Part shown: one piece after another, positions 32,875 to 44,465 of the stretch
How the letters are laid out: every line of letters begins with the position of its first letter
Position numbering within the stretch: the first letter of the stretch is position 1
Assembly: GCA_030848705.1 (NCBI GenBank)
Contig: CM061236.1
Coordinates: forward strand, 59,291,481-59,355,480
Reading direction: 5' to 3'
DNA: 64,000 bases
Origin: Heracleum sosnowskyi
Lineage: Eukaryota > Streptophyta > Magnoliopsida > Apiales > Apiaceae
Translations under genes and position numbers: made by a program
Notes under the pieces: model-generated
What the model was told of the DNA's origin: nothing
The model's database searches: none
The model's input: only the letters and a program-made list of their open reading frames with translations

Positions 32875-35115
32875 ATGTCTACTACACAGAAAGTTGGTAC
32901 TGTCAAAATCCCAATGTTCAGCAAGGAGCATTATCCAATGTGGAAGAAGAAAATGCTTCTATTTCTTAAGGTTGCAAATCCTAAATACATTGATGTGCTG
33001 AAGAACGGTCCCAAAGTCCCTATGATTATTGAGGGAGAACTCATTGAGAATAATGTTATGACTAGGGCTGCTAGAATGTACCCTAAAGATGCCAAGGATT
33101 ACACTCCTGATGAGAAAGAGGATGTTACCTTGGATTCCTGTCTTTAGTTGATCCTTATTGATTGTCTTGATCCAATCATGCATAATCATGTTCTCAACTG
33201 TGATACTGCTAAACACATTTGGGCAACTATAGAGATAATCAATGAGGGGACAGAGGAAGTTAGGGAGAATATGCTGGAAATTCTCACCTCACAATATGAG
33301 CATTTCAGATCAAACCCTGGTGAAGGTATCTCTCAGGTTTTTGAGAGATATAACAAATTAATCAATGATCTGAATCTCAATGGGAAGCACTACACCAACA
33401 AGGAGATTAACAAGAAGTTCCTTCTTACACTTCCACCTCATTTGGAGCACAAAATTTCTGCCATTAGAGAAGCAAGAGATATGAATGAGATTGCTTTGGA
33501 GAGATTGTATGGTGTTCTGAAGACCTATGAGCTGGAGCAGATTCAACAAAAGGAGCTGTATGGAACTGGGAAAATTGTTGGTACCTCTACTGCATTGGCT
33601 GCTGAAGTCCCACAGAAACTGGAAGTGAAGACTTTTCAACCTTCTAGTTCTAACATGAATGTTATTGATGCTGAATATGGATTAACATCCATTGATCAAT
33701 CTGGTGGTGACTTCTATTCTTTAGAAGAACTTGATCAGCTGGAGGATGGTGATTTGGCTTTGATAGTCAGAAAGTTTGGGAAGTTCAGATTCAAGAGGAA
33801 TCCCAATCTTAAGTTCAGGCCCAGATTTCAGAGAGGTGGATCTTCCTCTTCAAGTGGCTCAAGGGGTGGCTACAAAACTGGAACTGTGGAAAGGAGCACA
33901 ATCAGATGCTACAATTGCAATGAGTTGGGTCACTTTGCTACTGAATGCAGAAAGCCAAAGCAAGTGACTAGAAACACATTTGATTCGAGCAAGAAGAACA
34001 AGATTGGGAAAGCTTATGTTGCTGAAGGAAAGAGTTGGGATGACACTGACAGTGATAAAGAAGCATGTGAGATTGTGAACCTTGCTTTAGTAGCTAAAGA
34101 GGCAAGCACTTCATCTGCACACATGTCAGAGGTAATGTTTACTGATACTGAAATGATTCGTCATCTTGGTGGCACCTTAGAATGTGCTCGCACTGAAAAT
34201 GATAGAATAATTCTTTTAAACACAAATCTTGAAAATGAGATAAAAGAATTAAAACTAGTGCATGTGAATCAGGATGAACTTGTTGAGAAAATAGCTTTTC
34301 TTGAGAATAGGGTTAAATGTTATATTCAACTGGAAACCATTCTTAAGAAAGAGATTAGTGAGTTGAAGACTAAAGCTAATGCCTATTTCAGCTCTTGTAA
34401 GACGGCTAAAGAGATTCTCAATAAACAAGCTATTGGTAATCATGTCAGTATCGGTTATGGTTATAATGAGGCCATTGGATTTCTTGGAATTAATTCCCCT
34501 TGTAGATTCAAATCTGAAGGAAAGGTTGTTCCATATGTGCTTAAGGGTATTGAAACACCCTTCTGTAAGGAGTCCGAAGCAGAACCTCTGAATGAAGACT
34601 CTATCATCATTGCAGAGGAGATTCGTGAAGAAGATATTGCTTTGGAAGTTGAATAATCCAAAAAGTGTATATCTGATATTCCAGTCAAAGTTGCTACAAC
34701 TAAAAAGACTAAATCAGATATCCATAAGTTGGATCAAAACAACTGTAGAACTAACATGCCTGCTGTTAATTCTTCTCATAAAGCATGTGGTGTGAGTAAT
34801 TGCATGTCTTGTGCTTTTAATGTTATGTATGCTTTCTTTAATAAAAAACATGTATCTAGTGATAAGACTGCTCCACGTCAACATGTTAATAATAAGAAGC
34901 ATGTTAAAGCAAAGACTACTAGTCCTCCTCAGACTAGAGTGGATTCATTTATCCCTAAGCCTACTCAGAAATGTGTTAAGGCTGGCTATAAATGGAAACG
35001 CTCTTATGTGAAAGAGGTTGAAGTAGTTGTAGTTAAAAATGTTGTTTTGCCTGACAAAGGCCAATTCTTTAAGTATGTCGGACCCAATCAAGTGTGGGTT
35101 CCGAGGAAGGACTAA
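32875..35115 (+). pseudogene. gag: Gag of Sirevirus C with two premature stops
   Basis: It starts at ATG 32875 (MSTTQKVGTVKIPMF), about 90 bases after the primer site. One frame runs to TAA 35113-35115 but is broken by TAG at 33145 and TAA at 34654; the first is at a position easily derived from a Gln codon. Order: copia capsid region, Arg/Gly/Ser-rich linker, zinc knuckle CYNCNELGHFATEC (about 33,910-33,950), and a coiled coil (about 34,190-34,400). The second knuckle seen in A and B is only vaguely preserved (CGVSNCMSC, near 34,790). The gag stop precedes TATTGCAG/GG at the pol start by 15 bases. Confidence 0.87.
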
Positions 35116-35130
35116 TCAATCTGGTATTGC

Positions 35131-35866
35131 AGGGAGTTAAACAGGTAAGCCGTGTTATATGGGTTCTTGACAGTGGCTGTTCAAGGCATATGACCGGAGA
35201 TAGAGCCCTGCTATCAGATTTGGTTGAGAAAGCTGGCCCAGTAGTAACCTTTGGAGATAACAGCAAGGGTATTACGAAAGGATATGGCTGTTTGAAGTAC
35301 GGAAATGTTATCATTGAAGATGTTTCATTTGTGGAAGGTCTGACGTTCAATCTTCTCAGCATCAGTCAGTTCTGTGACAGAGGATATGCTGTTTCCTTTG
35401 AAAGAGAGAAGTGTCAGATCCTTCACAAGAAGAATGGAAAGCCTGCTCTTCAAGGAGTAAGGAAAGGTGACTTGTTCATAGCTGATCTGAACTCGGGATT
35501 CAAAGATGAAGTTAATTGTTTTTATGCTAAAGCTTCATCAGATGATAGTTGGCTATGGCACAAGAAGATGTCTCACCTTAACTTCAAAACTATGAACTCT
35601 TTAGTCAAGAGGGAATTAGTTAGAGGTTTGCCTCAGATGGAATTTACACAGGAAGGACTGTGTGAGGCATGCCAGAAAGGAAAGTCAAAGAAAGCTTCTC
35701 ACAAGGGCACTGATACATCATCAATAACTGAACCTCTTCAGCTACTGCACATGGATTTGTTTGGTCCAGTTAATGTGATGTCCATGTCAAAGAAACAATA
35801 TGCACTTGTGATTGTTGATGACTATTCAAAATATACATGGGTTTTATTCCTACATTCCAAGGATGA
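35131..35866 (+). pseudogene. pol: Pol of Sirevirus C, first part (protease to early integrase)
   Basis: It opens after the acceptor-like TATTGCAG/GG. It contains the protease site LDSGCSRHMTGD, the GLTFNLLSISQFCDRGY block, the GAG-pre-integrase finger (WHKKMSHLNF; CEACQKGK) and the first integrase aspartate (HMDLFGPV). It is interrupted at 35866 within the integrase core by element D. The frame resumes at 49304-49309 with no base lost other than the target duplication. Confidence 0.92.
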
Positions 35867-38800
35867 TGTAATAACCCGAATTTTTGGATTAATTAAAACT
35901 TTTCTTATTATGATTAAGTGCATCAGTGAATAGTGAATTTGGTGGATGAATAGTGATTTTGAGGATTAACAAAGTTTTTCATGCCACCTATGTACGAGAC
36001 GTAGTGTGGATATTCCGAAGTCATATTAGTGATCTACGGAGTAAATAAGTGAATGCAAAGACGATCGGAATTCAGAAATTCCGAATTTTATTTTGGTGTA
36101 GTATTTGACCGGGCAGTGAATTATATATTATTATATTCAAGAAACGAGATATTAAATTAAGGATTTGAGGATTTAATATTTTGGAATGTTATTATATTTG
36201 ATTTGAGAATTTAGAACGAAAACCACTGAGACAGTGAAACGAAGGTTCTAGAAACCACTGATACTTTATAACGAGATTAAGTGATTAAGCGAACGAATCA
36301 TGGTTTAAGGATTGAAATTATGTCAGGATTAAATATAGACATGGAAGTAACATGTAACAAGATTAATTCGAGAAATGCAACATTTGGATCATCCATGTGA
36401 AAGGAAAACGAACCAGTAAAGCTGCTTGCCACCATGATCTCCATTGCTTGACACGTGTCCCCTTCTTTGCCACCATAACCCCCCACTGAGCGACACGTGT
36501 CCTGGACATGCAATGACTCACCACCTTTAACAAAAAATCAGCATTTCCAAGCAAATTAACAAAAAATCAAAAACCATTCTTATTTTCTTCATTTTCGGCC
36601 AAAGCAAAACTGCCGGATTGTAAAATTCATATCTCCTTCATTTCTCGGTGGAAAATTGCGATCTATAGCTTGTTGGAAAGGTCTTGAGATAATCTACATT
36701 TCGTATTTCACGAGTTTCTTCCATTTGAGCAAGGTAAGACCTTCAGTTTTCCAGTTCTTTAAACCGGTGTATAGTAACTCCGAGAATTCATAACTTGTTC
36801 TTGATTTTCTTTTGCAAGTTTAAGGATGATAACCATGGATGAAGACTCTCTTAAGGCTTACAAGCTCTTGTGGTGTGTTTAAGGATTCAAGGAAGGTATA
36901 AAAACCTCTGCCCCTTTTTGTTATATGAGTTTTGAAATGGTTTTGATGTTTATGTAAAGTTAAGCTCATGATTAAGTGATTAGATGAATTGTTGGTTGAG
37001 TATTGGAGGATGGGTTATGAATTTTGTTGTGATTATTCATGGAGTATTTGACTGAGTGGAGGGTGTATAAGGTGGATGGTGAGTTTGGGATTGTTTGGTA
37101 TTGATTTGAGTGTGTTTTGAAAATGGAAAACGTTAAGTTTTAAGCCGTCGTAATGCCCGATTCTCGTTAACTTTAAAACTGCATAGAATCCGAAAACTTA
37201 ACTGCCTCTTTTGGTTCAGTGATGAACATGAGTGTGTAGAGCTTTGTTTCTAGTTTACGTGAGCGCAAGAATCATGTCGTTACGATTTACGGTTTAAGAG
37301 AAAAGTGAGTTTTAGTAAACGTCGTTCGGAGGAACAACCCTTCTCTGTTCAGCAACTTTGAGGCTATATTTGGACCACTTCGGAGCCATATTAAAATGTG
37401 AAACTTTGAGGAATAATACTAGAGACAGTTAGGAAGGCTCACGAAAAAGATTCGGATTAAAAAGATTATTTTTCGATTTTATAAAAATGTTTTAGTCGAG
37501 GTCGCGCAAGTGAAAACCACTGAAAACAAGACTTAGAAACCAAGGTTCCAAATGGTTAAGTATAACTTGGATTTGAGGATGGATTTCAAACCAAACTTAT
37601 GATTTAAGTATTTGACGAATAACATGGACTTAGTGTGACGTTAGAGCGAGCAAGTAATGCCTTGGTTGTATTTCGCTTACGTGTTTAAGCATTGAGTTAT
37701 AAGTGGTTTATCGAGGGGATTAACCGTGTGTTTTCGTTTGACTTTGTCTAGATTGTCCGGCATCGTCGCGAACCCCTATCACTTCTCGAGCATCAGGCAA
37801 GTTTCTAAAAACCATATTTTGAAGTATGTATATACTAGATGCAAGTTATGTATGCATACTCGATCGTTCAGAGTATATTTATTTTGAAATATATGAAATA
37901 TGTTGAATAAGTTTCAATCCATATTTGCAAGTTTCCCAATATTGTGCTTCCTTATCAAAACCAGTATATCCTTGGTCTTGTTAATGATATTAAATCCTGC
38001 TCGTGCGATAACCAAAATCCCATGACCTTATAATACGGTTGATGGGTGGTGATGCTTTTAAGATCCTACGCCTTGAATTATATAGTGTATATGTTTATAA
38101 ACTTTTCGTATGGTGGAAGGGGACTTTATATCATAAGGTAGGTATTTGTGTACTGGAATAAGAAAGGCTCAGAGGGTAGAGCATGTATTGAGTTTATAAC
38201 TTAGCCAGCGTATCGGGGTTATTTTGTAAGGTATATTTTCGAAAACCCGGACAGAGCTTTTTAGAAAGATTTTCGCAATAATTAACCTAAAGGCAACATC
38301 ACCAATAAACCAGTGTTTATTTAATTAGTAAATACTTCTGGAAGCATTTACGGATTAAATAAGCCTTATTCGTCTAATTAAATTTGTTTACTTAGATGAA
38401 TATCATTTTCAAAATGTTTTCTTAAAATCGCTTTGTTCCGGAATGATAACAAAGATATCCGGTAACTGTTATTCGAGGATTAATTATCTATTTAATGAAT
38501 ATTACTTCTGAATATTCATTTGAGGCTTACTTATTCGAGGGTTAAGTATGTATTTAATGAATATTATTTATTTATATTCATTTGAGGATTATGGACTTTA
38601 AGAATATTATTATTATTATCCATTCGAGGATTGTGTATTATTTAATGAATATTACTTCTGAATATTCATTTGAGGCTTACTTATTCGAGGGTTAAGTATG
38701 TATTTAATGAATATTATTTATTTATATTCATTTGAGGATTATGGACTTTAAGAATATTATTATTATTATCCATTCGAGGATTGTGTATTATTTAATGAAT

Positions 38801-40704
38801 ATTACTTTTGAATATTCATTTAAGAGTTATTTATTTAATGAATATTACTTTTGAATATTCATTTAAGAGTTATTTATTTAATGAATATTACTTTTGAATA
38901 TTCATTTAAGAGTTATTTATTTAATGAATATTATTTTCAAATATTCATTTAAAGATTATTTATTTAATGAATATTGTTTTCAAATATTCATTTAAAGATC
39001 ATTTATTTAATGAATATTATTTTCAAATATTCATTTAAGGATTAGTTGTTTAATGAAGATTATTTTCAAATATTCATTTGAGGTTTACTTATTCAATAAA
39101 TATTATTAATTATTTTCAAATCAAGAAGAGGTTCCCAAAACACTGTTTCTCCATTTGAATCTGTCTTTTAAGAAGATTCAAATGCTCGCTCAACTATCAA
39201 AAATACGGAAAACCTGATTTAAGTGACTACTACTCTTTTTAAACTCTCAATTCAAAAACTGTCAAGGGACAGATATTTTCTTGGAGCAATTTAATTACTG
39301 CCAGTCTAATGTTGTGTTACCACCTCAATGATCGAGGGGTAAATTCATGGAACAAGTCGATATCCATTAACAAGCATAGCTTGGGAAATATTGGAGAATC
39401 TCCCTTTCCAACCTAGATATAACTACTTAGTGGAGTCGTATCAACAAGTGTTACACTTGGGGAAAGGAGGACGATCTTTACGTTTCAGAGTCATGGATTC
39501 CATCTGAACTAGGAGTGGTGTAAGTGGTCAAGTTGCGTGGGCCCATCCAACTTTTATATATTGCCCCAAATGGGCCGGGAGGTCATAGTAAGGCGGTAGA
39601 CAATGTCAGGCCGTCGTGATACTTCCATCTACATGTAGAAAACTATTTGAGCGGTGCGACCTGCTACTGATCATAGTAAGGTTAGGCACAGCGGACGCGG
39701 TAGCAACTCCAGTATTGGTTCATCATCCAATTTGGATATTCCTGCAACATGTATTGGGGTGAAGAACCAATCATGTTGGTAGGGGGTCGAAAAGTGTTTG
39801 GAAATGAAGTGACAATAAATTCATGCAACTTCATCTTTTATTTATGAGTTATGACTCTGTGGATACCTTACATAACATGAGTTATGGTAAGGGAGTTGTT
39901 TATACTGAATCACCTTATAACTTCATCTTTTAAGTTATATGTTGATATTCTGCATATATAGCAGATATTTTTCGGAAAGGTTATATTTGGTTTACTTTGA
40001 AACCTCATCGTTTATACTAGAACTTTGTTCATAATATAGCCAAAGTTTGCAGAAATATTATGAAATTGATATTTGAAATACAACAATGGTATTATTTTTG
40101 GGATTACATTCCGATAAGGATGTAATTTAAGTATCGAGATATTTTGACAAATTATTGTCTTATACCCGCTTTATTTCTGGGTTGAATTAAAGGCAGAATT
40201 ATGCCATACTTTCATTTCCTTGCTGAGCTATCGCTCACTCTTGCTATTGTTTTATATATATTATATAGCAGCGAAGCAGGATGCCAATGGGACGGCACAT
40301 ACCCCGCAAGGCGTTTTCATAAACAGTTTCTAGCAGTGATCCCGAGAGTAGTACGAACCAATCGAATCAGGCTACAGCTTTCGGTATTCAACTTATGTAT
40401 AGATATGAATGGTATGAGAGGATTGTGAGCATCCGAAGGCTAAGTTGGTAATGTAACATTACTTAGAAATTGTATCAGTGACAGATTCAAAGACATTTTG
40501 GGTATTGTAATAAAAATTATTTATTCCGTAGTTATTGTATGGTGTCGTTTCTGAGACTCTAACCTGTGTGTGTGTGTGTGTGAGACATATATTGTGGGGT
40601 CATGAGCAGGTGAATTATGAATGGTGTGAGTAATACATGTAAGGCAAGGAGTACATGGATCGTGACTACTCTAAATCCCTGACCCCGGATTTGGGGCTGT
40701 TACA
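35867..40704 (+). repeat. 5' LTR of element D
   Basis: 4,838 bp. It includes a TATA-like TATAAAAA at 36897-36904, a 0.6-kb array of palindromic repeats (38,491-39,110), a (GT)n run near 40,567-40,582, and, at 40,217-40,244, a block (CTTGCTGAGC...CTCACTCTTGCT) related to the LTRs of T and E. The 75-codon frame at 40201-40428 overlaps that block and is duplicated in the other LTR; I do not treat it as a gene. Confidence 0.95.
38491..39110 (+). repeat. Palindromic tandem array in D 5' LTR
   Basis: Units start with TTTAATGAATATT and close with AATATTCATTT, so each can fold back on itself. Starts at 38491, 38641 and 38791 give a 150-bp period; starts at 38791, 38834, 38877, 38920, 38963, 39006 and 39049 give a 43-bp period. 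The 43-bp phase becomes progressively more diverged to the right. Confidence 0.88.
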
Positions 40705-40708
40705 GAAA

Positions 40709-40720
40709 TGGTATCAGAGC
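40709..40720 (+). other. Primer binding site of element D
   Basis: TGGTATCAGAGC, four bases after the LTR end. Confidence 0.92.
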
Positions 40721-43100
40721 GTTAGGTTACAGTCCTCAGAAACGATAGGAGATCGAGTCTTACAATACCCTTAAGAATGATAAGAACATCTAGAGCCTAA
40801 ATTGAGTTCGTAGTCGGGTTAGAGGACACGACCCTGACTGTTTAAGATGAAGCCCGAGAGGGGACTTCTTCTGGGAAACCGTACTTAGGACTTCATGATT
40901 AGTCACCTCGATTCGTATGAGTTATAGATTGATGGGATTCTGAGATACCAGACCCCGAGGCCTTCGAGTAGGCAATTGATGATGCGTTCCTTGAAATGGA
41001 CGGAGACCCGATAAAGGAAGATCCATAGGAGGATCTAGAGGAAAACCCCATGGTGGGTCAAGGAAAGAATCTTGTAGAGAACGTGTTGATTGATAAAGAT
41101 GTAGTATGTTACTTGAGGTCGTATAATAGGACCAGACGAACCTTCAGAGGACAAATAAGTGACGAAACGAGAGTTTTAAGGATCGTTCATGATTCATCAA
41201 GAGATATGACAAAGAAAATGGAGTAGAGTCTCCAAAGCAGAAGAGGTAGAGGCAGTACAGCCAGTATCAGTGGATTGATTCGACTTGAACGAAACCTATT
41301 ACCCGTAGTCGGTTATAGTTGCCCATAAGGAGGCGGCATACGTAAGAACCAAGATGTTCAGATTTTCACGAACGATTAAGGGTACTTAGTTGCCTAGAAT
41401 AGTGTAAGGAATTGTTTTGGGCTATGAGATTTCAATCCCCCACGACCAGCGATTCCACTGGAAATAGTGTCTATTACATCATTGAGGGATTTTATTATCT
41501 CAAGGAAAATTTTGGGTATAAAGATGATTGAAATAGAGACCGAATTTAAGTTTGTAGTTTGTAACGATCCTCCGGAGTACCGCCCAGTCGACATGTGGAA
41601 TTGTCATTGCTATGGGCGACAACGGTATCGAAGTCTTCTTATAGAACAGAACGCTTACTTGAGATGTTTGCGCCTAGTCAAATAGAATTCCCTGCGATTG
41701 CAAAGGTCGATGGTTGGATCCTTAGCGACTATTATAAGTCGGCAATGACGTAAGTATCAAACACCTTAGGGCGCGTGGAAAAGAAAAGCTTTGGAATTGA
41801 ACGATTATCCATTAGAGGAGCCGACATAAAAGGCATCCGTAGAGACCTTGGTAGTACCCTCCCCCTTTGCAGATTATGTGGGATATTTCCCCAATCTATG
41901 ATCTATCTTGACCTCTTTCCAAGAAAGAATTCTGATAAAGGGTATATTCCCTCTTCGAAGTTATTTTATAACACTTGTGTTAAATCATAATTAATTTCAA
42001 TTGTGTTAGAGGCTGTCACGATGCCTACTTTCCGGTTTTCGAAGCCCTGTCAAATGATGTTATTTAAGCTTTCACTTTTCTTCAAATAATGAATGACCCC
42101 ATGGTGATACCTCACCACTTGTTTGTTAAGTACCAGTATCTTTTTGGTTATTCTTTTCTTTGTATTTTCTTTGGAAACCGCACCTTTGGAATCTGTTCAA
42201 TTTTAATTCAAGGTGTTCCTTTGAGAAATATTGTCGAGAGGCGATAATCATTAAATTGATCTCGAATTGCTTTCATACTTTTCAACTTCCACTGAGACGA
42301 ACAACCCTATACTTTTAGGGGCTACAAGGACTATCTGTCTATGTGATAGAAGTCTGATGGGACGCCATCACTTGTAAGTTGTGAAATACAAGAAGGCTAA
42401 TTACCTTTAGTAATGTCTCAATCGAGGCACGCAACGTTGAGTTCTTACGATCATGTTGATCTCTCGGTAAATTCTCTTACCTCCAATAAGGTTACCTTAA
42501 AACTCATAACCTTATGATCACCAGTGTGTGACGTTTTCCTTGATATGGGAGCTGTCTTTTCAAGGCCCCATGAATTTTGGTTATCCTCATTGAATTCTAA
42601 GGGGAGGCGAACCAGGTCAAATAAGTCAAAATTCGCTGATAGGAATTAGATTCGCAACGAAATCGCCTATGACAGGAGCGAATCCCTAAGACGAATAGAA
42701 TGTTAATGACATATCAATGAATTGGTTTATTCTCCCAAGGATATTATGATAATGGAAAGGGGATCAAGTGATATATGTGAAAGGAATAGTGATGTGTCGT
42801 GTACTCCAGTGACAACGGTGTTAGATAGATGTCATATAGTGGAATTGAGATTTTGGAGGAGTTGTTTACGAATGGACACTACCTCTGGGTTAGCAAGATA
42901 AGTACTGGCGATAGAGTCAGAGGGAGCTGGTATTGTGACTTGGGAGAAGTTGACATTATAATAAGGACGGGTGGGTTGACACCCAATGGAGCCCAGACTG
43001 ATTGTAAGAGAGAGAGAGTAATAAATAAAGGATGGAAACCGATTCAGAGATTCTTGAATATAGTTTAGACTAAGAAGCTATTACGCCAGAGATCCGAGGC
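40721..43100 (+). pseudogene. Degenerate gag/protease region of D
   Basis: About 2.4 kb with no long frame. Weak resemblance to a chromoviral protease (an LDMGAVFS-like stretch near 42,545) and to the protease-RT linker (near 42,940-43,010) suggests decayed gag-protease sequence. I could not find zinc knuckles. Short frames at 41467-41685, 41775-41990 and 42829-43068 are remnants at best. Confidence 0.4.
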
Positions 43101-44430
43101 TTAATTAGCTCTTATGGTGGACGCCAAGAAAAGAGATACCAAGTAAAAAGGGAACTACAACGGTTTTGGGAGATTGTACAAGGTTTTAATGAGCTACCAA
43201 ATATCGATTTGGATGACATGAGAATGAATACCGAGTATTCCGAGTATAGTGGGAATGAAAGAGTTAGAGACTCAGTTATAAGAATGTTGTATAAGGGTAT
43301 GATAAGGCCCAGTGTATCACCGTGGGAAACCCCGGTGTTGTTCGTAAGAGAGAAAGATGTTAGCACAAGATTATGCATCGAACCTCGAGAGTTGAATGAG
43401 TTCGACCTAGAGGATAGGTACCCTTGTAAATGATTGTTTGATCAGCGGAAAAACGCTGTGTATTTCCAAATTTATTCAAGAACTGGATACCACCAGTTGG
43501 AAGTTAAATCCGAGGATGTACCCAAGACTGCGATTCGTACGAGGAATAGACACTTTGAGATTTTAGCGAAGTTATTTTGGGTTGACTAATGCACCCACAA
43601 ATTTTGATGGAATGTAATGAAGTGGCGTTGAGTTATCCGTGATAGTAGATAACATGAGATGGAGAAATGGCTAAAATTTACCTAAAATTGACTGCGAGAT
43701 ACACTACCATCCGGGGAAGGCCAATGTGGTGGCCGATACCCTTGATTAAAATGAGACAGAGATGGATTCCGAATAATCGGGAATTAAAGGATGAGATTTT
43801 ACACAAAACCAAGTTAGTCCAACAAACTAGAAAGACAAAAGATTTCACCAACAAGCGGCTAGTGACAACCAAGACAGACAGAGAAAGTATGCGGACTAAG
43901 CCCGCGAGTATAGAAATAGTACTGCTATTGATAAGCTAAATGGCAAGTTGATGAATGACAATCAAGTTTATGCTGGTGTATTTCTGTACAAACAAGATAG
44001 AGAATATGAGGTTAGCGATTCGTGATGCTAAAGGTATCTCCATGGAAAGAATTAATGAGATTTGAAAAGAAAGGGAAGTCGAGCCCGAGATTCATTGGGC
44101 CATCTGAGATTTTAAAATGCGTCAGGAAGGTGGCCTACGAGCCAGCCTTACCCCCCCAAACTTGTAGAATGGTCATAACGGGGTTCATGTGTCAATGCTA
44201 CGTCAGTATACTATAGATGCCCGGCATATGTAGAGTACGAGCAGGTAGATATACAACCTGGTCTGACTTACAAAGAGCAACCTGTGGAAATCACGGATAG
44301 AAAAGAACAAGTGCTAAGAGACGAGGTTGCCAAGCTAGTGAGAGGTTTGTGGAGAAACAAGAGGTGGAAGAATCCACCTGGGAGTTAGAAAGTGCAACGG
44401 GAGAGAAGTACCCCCAGTTATGCCTAAGTT
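43101..44430 (+). pseudogene. Pol fragments of D lacking RT and integrase catalytic cores
   Basis: Three conserved blocks survive with large gaps. First, the N-terminal RT region (43,209-43,615), with IRPSVSPWETPVLFV and YHQLEVKSEDVPKTA, stops before the YxDD motif. Second, the end of RNase H (about 43,690-43,740), with IHYHPGKANVVAD, is followed by the integrase N-terminal start RWIPNNRELKDEIL. Third, the integrase C-terminus (43,815-44,150), with KVSPWKELMRFEKKGK, is followed by a frameshifted chromodomain remnant near 44,330-44,400. The missing blocks include the RT palm and the D,D,E core, so D cannot move with its own enzymes. Confidence 0.85.
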
Positions 44431-44452
44431 GATTCCGGGACGGAATCCTTTT

Positions 44453-44465
44453 AAGGAGGGGAGAC
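44453..44465 (+). other. Polypurine tract of element D
   Basis: AAGGAGGGGAGAC immediately precedes the 3' LTR. Confidence 0.88.

Noticed and set aside
38491..39110. Regularly spaced repeats suggestive of a CRISPR array
   Set aside because: Repeats are palindromic AT-rich units with near-identical intervening bases rather than unique spacers, in a plant LTR.
40201..40428. 75-codon frame with a hydrophobic start, present twice (also 48800-49027)
   Set aside because: It lies inside the D LTR and is duplicated only because LTRs are copies. It overlaps a conserved non-coding block seen in T and E, where it is not open in the same way.
43667..43939. 90-codon frame in D considered as a gene
   Set aside because: It is a patchwork of pol remnants joined by deletions, read partly out of frame.
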